Assembly: GCA_013202515.1 (NCBI GenBank)
Contig: JABMRN010000126.1
Coordinates: 1 to 5,747 of the forward strand
Source of the DNA: Candidatus Omnitrophota bacterium
Lineage (GTDB): Bacteria > Omnitrophota > Gorgyraeia > JABMRN01
Direction: 5' to 3'
DNA: 5,747 nucleotides
Positions 1 through 5,727 of the stretch are shown in pieces (positions within the stretch are counted from its first letter, which is position 1; the number at the start of each line of letters is the position of its first letter). Under the pieces are notes generated by a model. The model made no database searches and was not told where the DNA came from. It was given only the letters and a program-made list of their open reading frames with translations. The position numbers and the translations under genes were made by a program.

Positions 1-135
1 AAATAAGCCCTATAACCTTGTTTTTCAGAACAGACGGCATTGAGTGCGGCTTCTTCTTAAGAAGGGTTGCTTTTTTAAAAATCCGAGCATTTCTTCTTTT
101 GTCAGGTCCGCCAAAGATATTAAATCTTTTTTCAT
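1..135 (-). CDS. argF: Ornithine carbamoyltransferase, 5' part, with apparent frameshift
   Basis: The enzyme would join carbamoyl phosphate to ornithine to give citrulline, the step after ArgJ releases ornithine. Only the N-terminus is in the window; the gene runs off the low-coordinate end. The ATG at 135-133 overlaps the argD stop as ATGA, and a GAGGAA ribosome binding site sits at 141-146 inside the end of argD. The first 22 codons read MKKDLISLADLTKEEMLGFL then KK, a typical OTC N-terminal helix. In this frame a TGA follows at 27-25. The -1 frame from position 71 downward instead reads ATLLKKKPHSMPS and then LKNKVIGLIF, the usual OTC strand before the carbamoyl phosphate loop, and stays open to the window edge. 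The switch falls in the A6 run at 71-76, so one A appears missing, or the ribosome or polymerase slips there. The -1 frame has no start codon of its own near argD. Family identity is inferred from short sequence and position. Confidence 0.8.
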
Positions 136-1304
136 AATGATTCCTCTAAAATTTGCATCGCCTTCTTTATTTCGCTCTTTTTAACACATAGAGGCGGCAT
201 GATCCTTAAAATATTTTTTTGCGTACAATTGATTAAAAGCCCTTTTTCAAGGCATTTCATATAAATACCGCTGGCATCTTCGACATTTAGTTCGACACCT
301 ATCATAAGACCCAAAATCTTGATTTTACCTATCACTGGTTTTCGTGCCTTAATGGCATCCAGGGATTTTTTAAGAATTAAGCTCATTTTCTCTGCCTTTT
401 CGAGAAGACCGTCTTTTTGTATAGCGTCGAACACGCCCAATGCAGCTGCACAAATAACCGGGCTTCCGCCGAAGGTTGACGCATGGGTTCCTGGCGTTAA
501 AATGTCGCAGAATTTATCCCTTACGACCATAACACCTATAGGGAATCCCCCTCCAAAAGACTTGGCAAGAGTCATCACATCGGGCTTAATTCCGTAATGC
601 TGAAAAGCAAACATCTTTCCGGTTCTGCCAGCGCCTGTCTGAACCTCGTCAATAATTAAAACAAGATTTTTTTCGTCGCATATTCTTCTGATATCCTTTA
701 CGTATTCCTTATCGGCTATATTTATGCCGCCCTCTCCTTGTACCAACTCCAGCATCACAGCAACTGTTTTTGGCCCTATGGCATCCTCTAAAGCCTTTAT
801 GTCATTAAACAGAACGTGTTTAAACCCAGCTGGCAAGGGATCAAAGCCCTTCTTTACTTTATCCTGTCCTGTTGCAGTAAGCGTGGCGATCGTCCTTCCG
901 TGAAAGGATTTTTGCATAGTGATTACTTCGAATCTCTCTGGATTGCCAAATTTTCTTGCTAACTTAATCGCGCCCTCATTGGCCTCTGCCCCGCTGTTTG
1001 AGTAGAATACCTTTCCGTTGAATGAATTATGTATGATTATGCTAGAAAGCTCGCCCTGCAACTCGTTGTAATAATTATTTGAAACGTGGACTATTTTCTT
1101 AATCTGATCCTTGACGTTCTTTATGACATGCCTATTGCAATGCCCCAGTCCGCTGACAGCCCAGCCAGGAAAAAAATCAAGATACTTTTTTCCGTTTATA
1201 TCCTCTACAATGGTATCCTTGCCTTTGATAAGACACAGATCCGTCCTTGTGTACGTATTCAGTACATAGTCGCTATATAATTTTTTAACTTCTTCCAAAT
1301 TCAT
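132..1304 (-). CDS. argD: Acetylornithine aminotransferase (class III, PLP-dependent)
   Basis: ArgD converts N-acetylglutamate semialdehyde and glutamate to N2-acetylornithine and 2-oxoglutarate in the cytosol. The 390-residue product has the full class III aminotransferase set: NSGAEANE (about 103-110) for the PLP phosphate, SFHGRT (133-138) stacking on the cofactor, IIDEVQTGAGRTG (217-229) with the Asp facing the pyridine nitrogen, and LAKSFGGGFPIG (246-257) with Lys248 as the Schiff-base lysine. HASTFGGSP is a slightly altered form of the common HGSTFGGNP loop. I chose the ATG at 1304-1302 rather than the in-frame ATG at 1316-1314, because GAGGAG at 1309-1314 is well placed for the former and overlaps the latter, giving 390 instead of 394 residues. 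The gene follows argB by 30 nt and overlaps argF by 4 nt. Enzymes of this family can also act on succinyl-diaminopimelate or ornithine; the operon favours acetylornithine. Confidence 0.95.
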   Translation of the reverse strand: MNLEEVKKLYSDYVLNTYTRTDLCLIKGKDTIVEDINGKKYLDFFPGWAVSGLGHCNRHVIKNVKDQIKKIVHVSNNYYNELQGELSSIIIHNSFNGKVFYSNSGAEANEGAIKLARKFGNPERFEVITMQKSFHGRTIATLTATGQDKVKKGFDPLPAGFKHVLFNDIKALEDAIGPKTVAVMLELVQGEGGINIADKEYVKDIRRICDEKNLVLIIDEVQTGAGRTGKMFAFQHYGIKPDVMTLAKSFGGGFPIGVMVVRDKFCDILTPGTHASTFGGSPVICAAALGVFDAIQKDGLLEKAEKMSLILKKSLDAIKARKPVIGKIKILGLMIGVELNVEDASGIYMKCLEKGLLINCTQKNILRIMPPLCVKKSEIKKAMQILEESL

Positions 1305-1308
1305 ATTA

Positions 1309-1314
1309 CTCCTC
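1309..1314 (-). promoter_or_regulatory. Ribosome binding site deciding the argD start
   Basis: On the minus strand GAGGAG lies four bases (TAAT) before the ATG at 1304. The upstream in-frame ATG at 1316-1314 shares its last G with this site and has no purine-rich site of its own before it. This supports the shorter argD start. Confidence 0.75.
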
Positions 1315-1334
1315 ATATTGACGGCGAAGAACTG

Positions 1335-2222
1335 CTAAATACCATCTGTCGCCTTTGTTCTTCTACCTAATTTTACAATTTCAGTACCAATACCTTTGTC
1401 GGTGAATATTTCTAAAAGAAGTGCATGCGGGAGAGTCGCATTTACAATGTGAGCCTTTTTTACCTTTCCCTCAAGCACTGATAAGCAGGCCTTGGCCTTA
1501 GGTATCATGCCCCCTGTTATAATCCCCTTTTTTATAAGATATTCGGCATCATCTAAGCTTAGAGAGTTAAAGAGTTTCCTTTCTCCGTTTACTTCCTTAC
1601 ATATGCCCTCGACATTTGTCAACACAAGCAACTTCTCCGCTTTTAAGGCAATTGCGATGTTGGACGCAGCCTCGTCAGCGTTTACATTATAAAGCTCTCC
1701 GTCTTCACCCATTGCTACCGGACTTATGACCGGTATAATGTTTGTCTCAAGTAATCTGTCCAATACGGTCGTATCTACTGATTGGACTTTTCCCGCATAA
1801 CCAATATTTTCAATATCTTTGATTTTTTTCGCTATAAGCAGGCCATTTTCTTTACCACTTAACCCGAAGGCCTCTGCCACCATTGCTTTTATCTCATCAA
1901 CAAGCTTCCTATTAAGTTCTGTAAGGGCGTTATCGACAATTTCCATGGTTTTTTTGTCTGTTACCCTCAAGCCGTTTATAAATTTAGGTTTTTTTCTAGC
2001 TTCCTTTAGCTTTTCGTCTATAAACGGTCCACCGCCGTGAACAAGGACGGGCCTCATGCCGGCAAAATTCATGAAAACGATATCTTCAAGGACCGACTTT
2101 CTCACATTGTCTTCGCCAACAGAATTACCGCCGAATTTAATTATAATGTTTTTGCCGAAAAACTTCTTTATATACGGCAATACCTCTATTAAAACTTTAC
2201 TTTTTCTTATCGCCTCTTCCAT
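1335..2222 (-). CDS. argB: Acetylglutamate kinase, probably arginine-sensitive
   Basis: ArgB phosphorylates N-acetyl-L-glutamate with ATP, the committed step of the pathway. The 295-residue protein has the amino acid kinase fold motifs in order: IIIKFGGN (26-33) with Lys29, VLVHGGGP (59-66) for phosphate binding, NGLRVTD (83-89) with the Arg that binds the N-acetylglutamate carboxylate, a YNVNADEAA segment, and GGMIPK near the C-terminal third. Residues 1-23 form an extra N-terminal helix, and the C-terminus carries HALLLEIFTDKGIGTEI. In the family these two features mark hexameric, arginine-inhibited kinases such as those of Thermotoga and Pseudomonas; the 258-residue E. coli form lacks them. 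Feedback control by arginine is therefore expected, which fits an ArgJ-type cycle. The ATG at 2222 has GGAGA just upstream. The argJ stop TAG supplies the first bases of this site (TAGGAGATTATG), so the two genes are separated by only 6 nt and are probably translationally coupled. Confidence 0.96.
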   Translation of the reverse strand: MEEAIRKSKVLIEVLPYIKKFFGKNIIIKFGGNSVGEDNVRKSVLEDIVFMNFAGMRPVLVHGGGPFIDEKLKEARKKPKFINGLRVTDKKTMEIVDNALTELNRKLVDEIKAMVAEAFGLSGKENGLLIAKKIKDIENIGYAGKVQSVDTTVLDRLLETNIIPVISPVAMGEDGELYNVNADEAASNIAIALKAEKLLVLTNVEGICKEVNGERKLFNSLSLDDAEYLIKKGIITGGMIPKAKACLSVLEGKVKKAHIVNATLPHALLLEIFTDKGIGTEIVKLGRRTKATDGI

Positions 2223-2228
2223 AATCTC

Positions 2229-3422
2229 CTACGTCATGTAATGCGAGTTGATTTCCACGTATTTCTTGGAAAGATCGCATGTCCAGATTTTTGCCTCTTT
2301 TTTTCCTGAATTTAAATATACAAGTATATTGATATTTCTTTTCTTATAAACCCTGGAGATTTTTTCTCTCTGTGGGCTTGCAAATTTTCCCTTTCTAAAA
2401 AAACAAACGCCATCTAGGAATATTTCTATTTTGTTTTGTTTTACAGAACCTACCATGCTCGCACCTACGCTTGATGCTATCCTTCCCCAATTTGCATCCT
2501 GTCCGTGTATGCTTGTTTTAACCAGAAGGGATGAGGCAACGGCTCTACTGACTATCTCTGCATCCCTATCGGTCTTTGCTCCTTTTACATGCACGCTAAC
2601 AAACTTCGTAGCACCCTCACCGTCCTTTATGATATCTTTCGCAAGTTCAAAGCTAACCCTGGATAGATGTTTCATAAATATATCGAATTCTTTCGTATCC
2701 TTCTTGATAACCTTGTTATGCGCTTGACCATTGGCTAGGACAAGAACGCAATCGTTAGTGCTCATGTCGCCATCGATTGTAATAGAATTAAACGAAGATT
2801 GAACACTTTTCTTCAATGACGCCTTAAGGGCATCTTTGTCTATTCTGGCGTCTGTCATAATAAAACAAAGCATTGTAGCCATATCTGGCTGAATCATACC
2901 TGCCCCTTTACAAATACCGCATATGGTAACTTCCTTTGAACCTATTTGGAATTTTTCGGTTTCCACCTTTATTTTTCTGTCTGTAGTCAGTATAGATTTT
3001 GCTACACTGAATAATCCTTTTTCTGAAAGTCGCTTAACGGCCTTTGGTATCGCATCCACGATCTTTACTACGGGTAGCCTCTTTCCGATAATACCTGTTG
3101 AGGCAACGTATACGTTAGCTGCCTTAAGCCTAAGGTTTTCCGCAACAGCATTAATCATTCTCTTAGCATCCCTTGTACCATACCTCCCGGTACAACAATT
3201 GGCATTTCCGCTGTTAACTACCACAGCATGGATGGGCTTACCCTTATTCAATGTGTCTTTTGCTACTATAACCGGGGCAGCCTTCACTTTATTTTTTGTA
3301 AAAACACCCGCCGCCTTGCAAGCAGAAGGAGAATATATCAACCCGAGATCTTTATTGAACCTCTTTATGCCGCAATGTACACCGCTTGCAAGAAATCCTT
3401 TCGGCAATACTTGTTTCGCCAT
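2229..3422 (-). CDS. argJ: Glutamate N-acetyltransferase / ornithine acetyltransferase
   Basis: ArgJ moves the acetyl group from N2-acetylornithine to glutamate, releasing ornithine and regenerating N-acetylglutamate. Bifunctional forms also use acetyl-CoA; the sequence alone does not tell which type this is. The 397-residue precursor has the expected VNSGNAN (69-75), STGIIG (108-113, the oxyanion Thr-Gly), and KGAGMIQPDMATML (172-185). By family analogy self-cleavage occurs between Ala182 and Thr183, giving an alpha chain of 182 and a beta chain of 215 residues with Thr183 as N-terminal nucleophile. HGQDANWGR lies in the beta chain, and the end EINSHYMT matches the usual conserved C-terminus, so the protein looks complete. 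The ATG at 3422-3420 overlaps the argC stop by one base (TAATG), with AAGGAAGGA a few bases upstream inside argC. Presence of argJ implies acetyl recycling, so no argE deacetylase is needed for the main flux; none is seen here. Confidence 0.97.
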   Translation of the reverse strand: MAKQVLPKGFLASGVHCGIKRFNKDLGLIYSPSACKAAGVFTKNKVKAAPVIVAKDTLNKGKPIHAVVVNSGNANCCTGRYGTRDAKRMINAVAENLRLKAANVYVASTGIIGKRLPVVKIVDAIPKAVKRLSEKGLFSVAKSILTTDRKIKVETEKFQIGSKEVTICGICKGAGMIQPDMATMLCFIMTDARIDKDALKASLKKSVQSSFNSITIDGDMSTNDCVLVLANGQAHNKVIKKDTKEFDIFMKHLSRVSFELAKDIIKDGEGATKFVSVHVKGAKTDRDAEIVSRAVASSLLVKTSIHGQDANWGRIASSVGASMVGSVKQNKIEIFLDGVCFFRKGKFASPQREKISRVYKKRNINILVYLNSGKKEAKIWTCDLSKKYVEINSHYMT

Positions 3423-4432
3423 TACAGTCCTTCCTTTTCCTCAAAGCCACACATAATATTCATGTTCTGCACCGCTTGACCTGCTGCTCCCTTGAGAAGA
3501 TTGTCGATGCATGAAACAACTACGAGATATTTGTCAGCAACCTTAAGTCCGATATCACAGAAATTTGTATTAACAACATTTTTAAGCGAGGGCAGCTTTC
3601 CTATATCGCAAACTCTCACAAATGGCTCATTTTTATAGAATTCTTTATACTTTTCGAATATCATTTCTTCCTTTAGATTTCCCTCTATTGGAATATAAAT
3701 TGTTGCTAAAATCCCTCTTAACGTAGGTATTACGTGTGGTGTAAACATCAATTTTACATCCCTATTTGCGACATCGCTCAGTATCTTTATCATCTCCGGC
3801 TGGTGCTGATGTTCGCTAATTTTATAAGCCTTGGCATCATGATCACCTTTTAAGAAACTTAATACAACAGGGGAATTTCGTCCTGCTCCGCTTACCCCGC
3901 TCTTGGCATCCACTATAATAGTACCGTTCTTCTTAAGAGCTTCTATAGCTGGTACTACAGCTAAAATTGTCGCTGTTGGATAACAGCCTGGATTGGCAAT
4001 CAATGATGCCTTTTTTATTTTTTTTCTATACAGTTCCGGCAATCCGTATACAGCGTTTTTAATATTTCCTTTATCAGCATGCTCTTTTTTGTACCATTGC
4101 TTATACGTCTTATCATCAATCCTATAATCTGCACTTAAATCTATAACTTTCTTACCGGCTTTTAAGAATTGGCCCGCAAACTGCATAGAAATCGTATGTG
4201 GAAGTGCTAAAAAAACCAGCTCACACGCTCCTATGACCTCCAAGGTGTCTAATTCTTTGCATATAATATCGACGGTGTCCTTGCATTCTTCGCATAAATC
4301 AGAGAATTTCGTCGGTTTATCGATAATGGCTGAGAGCGATGTTATCTCAACATTTTTATGCCTGGTAAGAATCTTTACGATTTCTTCGCCTGTATAGCCT
4401 GTAGCTCCTACAACGCCTACTTTAATTTTCAA
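3422..4432 (-). CDS. argC: N-acetyl-gamma-glutamyl-phosphate reductase, TTG start
   Basis: ArgC reduces N-acetylglutamyl phosphate with NADPH to the semialdehyde used by ArgD. The 336-residue protein begins KIKVGVVGATGYTG, the Rossmann dinucleotide loop (GATGYTG, 9-15). ANPGCYPT (146-153) carries the catalytic Cys150, EHQHQPE (207-213) is the region of the catalytic histidine, and FTPHVIPTLRGIL (230-242) and DNLLKGAAGQAVQN near the end are family-typical. Length is normal for the short bacterial type. The start is TTG at 4432-4430. An in-frame TGA lies two codons upstream (4438-4436), so no longer form is possible, and the next in-frame ATG would remove the nucleotide-binding motif. A purine-rich AAGGGGG site sits at 4440-4446. 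argC is the first gene of the arginine operon, with its own promoter about 50 nt upstream, and it overlaps argJ by one base. Confidence 0.96.
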   Translation of the reverse strand: MKIKVGVVGATGYTGEEIVKILTRHKNVEITSLSAIIDKPTKFSDLCEECKDTVDIICKELDTLEVIGACELVFLALPHTISMQFAGQFLKAGKKVIDLSADYRIDDKTYKQWYKKEHADKGNIKNAVYGLPELYRKKIKKASLIANPGCYPTATILAVVPAIEALKKNGTIIVDAKSGVSGAGRNSPVVLSFLKGDHDAKAYKISEHQHQPEMIKILSDVANRDVKLMFTPHVIPTLRGILATIYIPIEGNLKEEMIFEKYKEFYKNEPFVRVCDIGKLPSLKNVVNTNFCDIGLKVADKYLVVVSCIDNLLKGAAGQAVQNMNIMCGFEEKEGL

Positions 4433-4439
4433 CTGTCAT

Positions 4440-4446
4440 CCCCCTT
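4440..4446 (-). promoter_or_regulatory. Ribosome binding site of argC
   Basis: AAGGGGG on the minus strand lies seven bases before the TTG start at 4432. It supports TTG as the true start. A closer ATG at 4439-4437 abuts the site and opens only a five-codon reading frame (MTVEN, stop at 4424-4422) in another frame. Confidence 0.6.
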
Positions 4447-4448
4447 AT

Positions 4449-4483
4449 CGTCTTATGCCTCGTCGACCGTCGCTAATACCGTC
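4449..4483 (-). repeat. Four short CGTC/GACG repeats in the argC leader, possible operator
   Basis: On the plus strand CGTC occurs at 4449, 4461, 4468 and 4480, with steps of 12, 7 and 12. The inner pair contains the GTCGAC palindrome at 4462-4467. The two right copies extend to ACCGTC and the two left copies to TCGTC. They lie around and just downstream of the predicted start site (about 4477), where a repressor could act. No standard arginine box (TGAAT-type palindrome) is visible. The regulatory role is only a guess; the repeats are short enough to be chance. Confidence 0.25.
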
Positions 4484-4512
4484 AGTATAAACAAAAAAAC
4501 CTATCCTGTCAA
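4484..4512 (-). promoter_or_regulatory. Sigma70-type promoter for the arginine operon
   Basis: On the minus strand a perfect -35 TTGACA (4512-4507) is followed after exactly 17 bases (4506-4490) by TATACT (4489-4484), five of six matches to the -10 consensus. Transcription should start near 4477, giving a leader of about 45 nt before the argC TTG. The -35 lies in the 3' arm of the rpsI terminator and the U-tract forms part of the spacer, so the two signals share the same bases. This is the best promoter I can see in the window. Confidence 0.82.
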
Positions 4513-4547
4513 CATAATTTCCGTCGGAATCGTGTCAAGATAGGTTT
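4493..4547 (-). terminator. Intrinsic terminator after rpsI
   Basis: On the minus strand AAACCTATC (4547-4539) pairs with GATAGGTTT (4505-4497), nine base pairs. The stem can continue inward through TTGACA/TTGACAG with a G-U pair and one mismatch, and the loop contains a small TTCC-GAC-GGAA hairpin. Seven T residues at 4499-4493 follow immediately, then GTTT. It begins about 20 nt after the rpsI stop. There is no T-run on the plus strand, so it acts only for the minus-strand transcript. It separates the ribosomal protein genes from the arginine genes. Confidence 0.88.
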
Positions 4548-4568
4548 CTGAATAACTATATTTTTTAA

Positions 4569-5000
4569 TTATCGCTTTGAATACTGGAACCGTTTCCTCG
4601 CCCGCTTCCTCCCGTACTTTTTTCTTTCCTTTTGGCGCTGGTCCCGCGTCAAGAATTTCGCCTTCTTTAAAATCGTTCTCAGAGAGGGGTCGCATGTTGT
4701 CAGCACTCTTGCAATGCCGTGTCTGGTAGCTTCGGCCTGACCGGTAAGTCCGCCTCCATTAACATTGACATATATATCGAACATTTCAGAGGCGTTAACG
4801 GCCTTGAGCGGCTGCTTTATTACTATCTGATGGACTTCCCTTGTAAAATATTTTTCTATAGGGCGTTTATTGACGACTATCTTGCCTTTTCCCGGCAACA
4901 ACCGAATACGTGCCCTGGAAGTCTTGCGCCGTCCAGTCGCAATATACTGTGCCTTATCCATCTTGATTTCTTTTTCTTTTACTTCTTGAACTTCTACCAT
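4569..5000 (-). CDS. rpsI: Small ribosomal subunit protein uS9 (S9)
   Basis: S9 sits in the head of the 30S subunit, and its C-terminal tail reaches the P-site tRNA. The 143-residue product has TGRRKTSRARIRL near the start, GGGLTGQAEATRHGIARVL in the middle, and TRDQRQKERKKYGRKRARKR with the invariant C-terminal SKR at the end, where the terminal Arg contacts tRNA. The protein is about ten residues longer than E. coli S9 because of an acidic and lysine-rich N-terminal extension (MVEVQEVKEKEIKM). A second in-frame ATG at 4961 would give a 130-residue protein of standard length. I prefer the first start because AGGAA with a six-base spacer precedes it, whereas the second has only a weak AAAGAAA. 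It follows rplM by 23 nt and is closed by an intrinsic terminator. Confidence 0.97.
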   Translation of the reverse strand: MVEVQEVKEKEIKMDKAQYIATGRRKTSRARIRLLPGKGKIVVNKRPIEKYFTREVHQIVIKQPLKAVNASEMFDIYVNVNGGGLTGQAEATRHGIARVLTTCDPSLRTILKKAKFLTRDQRQKERKKYGRKRARKRFQYSKR

Positions 5001-5023
5001 TTTGCGTTCCTATCTGAAATACT

Positions 5024-5473
5024 CTACTTCTTTTTTCCTTTTGACTTTTGGCTTGTTTCTGCCTTAAGCTGTCTCTGATGAGGGTGCTTGTCTTCGACGT
5101 AAACTTTAAGCCTTTTTAACATACGGCTTCCGAGCTTATTTTTCGGAAGCATTCCCTTTACGGCATGCCTTATAATCTCTGTGGGCCTTCTTGTTAAAAG
5201 ATGCTCCATTGGCTCTTCTTTTAAGCCACTGGGATATCCGGAATATCTCTTGTACCGCTTTTCCTGCATCTTGTTTCCAGTAACCTTTATGGAGGCAGCA
5301 TTAATAACGACAACACCATCCCCCATGTCTATGTGGGGGGTAATATCGCATTTATGTTTCCCCTTTAATAGAGAGGCGATCTGGGTTGCTACCCTGCCAA
5401 GAATCTTGTCTTTAGCATCTATAAGGTGCCAGGCCCTCGTTACATCTGTATTTTTTAGCATTACCGATTTCAT
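5024..5473 (-). CDS. rplM: Large ribosomal subunit protein uL13 (L13)
   Basis: L13 is an early-assembling 50S protein that binds 23S rRNA. The 149-residue product shows AWHLIDAKDKILGRVATQIA (14-33), KGKHKCDITPHIDMGDGVVV, INAASIKVTGNK, RRPTEIIRHAVKGMLPKNKLG and LKRLKVYVEDKHPHQRQ, all typical of the bacterial family (about 142 residues in E. coli). The C-terminus ends in a lysine-rich tail (SQKSKGKKK) a little longer than usual. The ATG at 5473 matches the normal L13 N-terminus, but no good Shine-Dalgarno precedes it; a second ATG at 5461 (Met5) has no better site. The gene lies just downstream of 5S rRNA on the same strand, and no obvious strong promoter is seen between them, so readthrough from the rRNA operon is possible. 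It pairs with rpsI as in most bacteria. Confidence 0.97.
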   Translation of the reverse strand: MKSVMLKNTDVTRAWHLIDAKDKILGRVATQIASLLKGKHKCDITPHIDMGDGVVVINAASIKVTGNKMQEKRYKRYSGYPSGLKEEPMEHLLTRRPTEIIRHAVKGMLPKNKLGSRMLKRLKVYVEDKHPHQRQLKAETSQKSKGKKK

Positions 5474-5493
5474 AAGTTAAGCATTTACGTTAT

Positions 5494-5539
5494 GGGACAG
5501 GTTGCGCGCTGATACTAGATCATGCAATAAACCTGTCCC
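5494..5539. repeat. Perfect 10-bp inverted repeat between 5S rRNA and rplM, REP-like
   Basis: GGGACAGGTT at 5494-5503 is the exact inverse of AACCTGTCCC at 5530-5539, with a 26-base loop. The loop contains a smaller stem (TGAT at 5510-5513 with ATCA at 5519-5522, extendable to six pairs with a bulge). No T-run follows on either strand, so it does not look like an intrinsic terminator. From memory, similar GGGACAGGTTTA ends occur as dispersed short repeats in several environmental bacterial lineages near IS200-like (REP-associated) transposases, but I cannot confirm that here. Alternatives are an rplM leader structure or an RNA processing hairpin after 5S. Confidence 0.7.
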
Positions 5540-5554
5540 GACATCAAATAAATA

Positions 5555-5669
5555 GTGGGCGATTACCTACTCTCCCGCTCAGTTGCCCGAGGAGTACCAT
5601 CGGCCTTGAAGGGCTTAACTACCGTATTCGGAATGGGAACGGGTGAACCCCTTCAGCATGATCGCCCTT
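5555..5669 (-). rRNA. rrf: 5S ribosomal RNA
   Basis: The minus strand gives a molecule of about 115 nt. Helix I is formed by GGGCGAT (5667-5661) and ATCGCCC (5563-5557). Inside it are the conserved CCATTCCGAA segment of loop C (about 5635-5626) and CGATGGTACT (about 5602-5593), followed by GGGAGAGTAGG near the 3' end. This order is that of bacterial 5S rRNA. Exact ends are uncertain by one to three bases. It lies about 58 nt after the 23S end, as in a normal rRNA operon, and 81 nt before rplM. Confidence 0.95.
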
Positions 5670-5727
5670 AAAATTTCAAATCTGTGACAATCAGGTACTA
5701 GAGATACGTCATTTGTTACGAATTAAA

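Noticed and set aside
53..64. Palindrome CTTCTTAAGAAG in argF as a frameshift-stimulating hairpin or binding site
   Set aside because: As RNA it can form only four pairs around a four-base loop, mostly weak, and the GAAG/CTTC bases encode the normal lysine-rich OTC segment in the -1 frame.
2923..3456. Long plus-strand open frame of 177 codons opposite argJ and the end of argC
   Set aside because: It lies antisense to argJ, whose catalytic motifs are all intact. Its product has no recognisable motif and no convincing ribosome binding site; it is a by-product of argJ codon use.
4533..4538. Second TTGACA on the minus strand as a -35 element
   Set aside because: It lies in the 5' arm of the rpsI terminator, and 17 bases later there is only ATGTTG, not a -10 element. 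It is there because the two arms partly mirror each other.
4501..4695. Minus-strand open frame of 64 codons across the end of rpsI and the terminator
   Set aside because: It overlaps rpsI in another frame and runs through the terminator stem. No ribosome binding site or family resemblance is seen.
4719..5480. Plus-strand open frames opposite rpsI and rplM
   Set aside because: They are antisense to highly conserved ribosomal protein genes, and their products are low-complexity or hydrophobic translations without family features.
5670..5727. 23S-5S spacer as a place for a tRNA or other small RNA
   Set aside because: At about 58 nt it is too short for a tRNA, and no cloverleaf or strong hairpin is visible.
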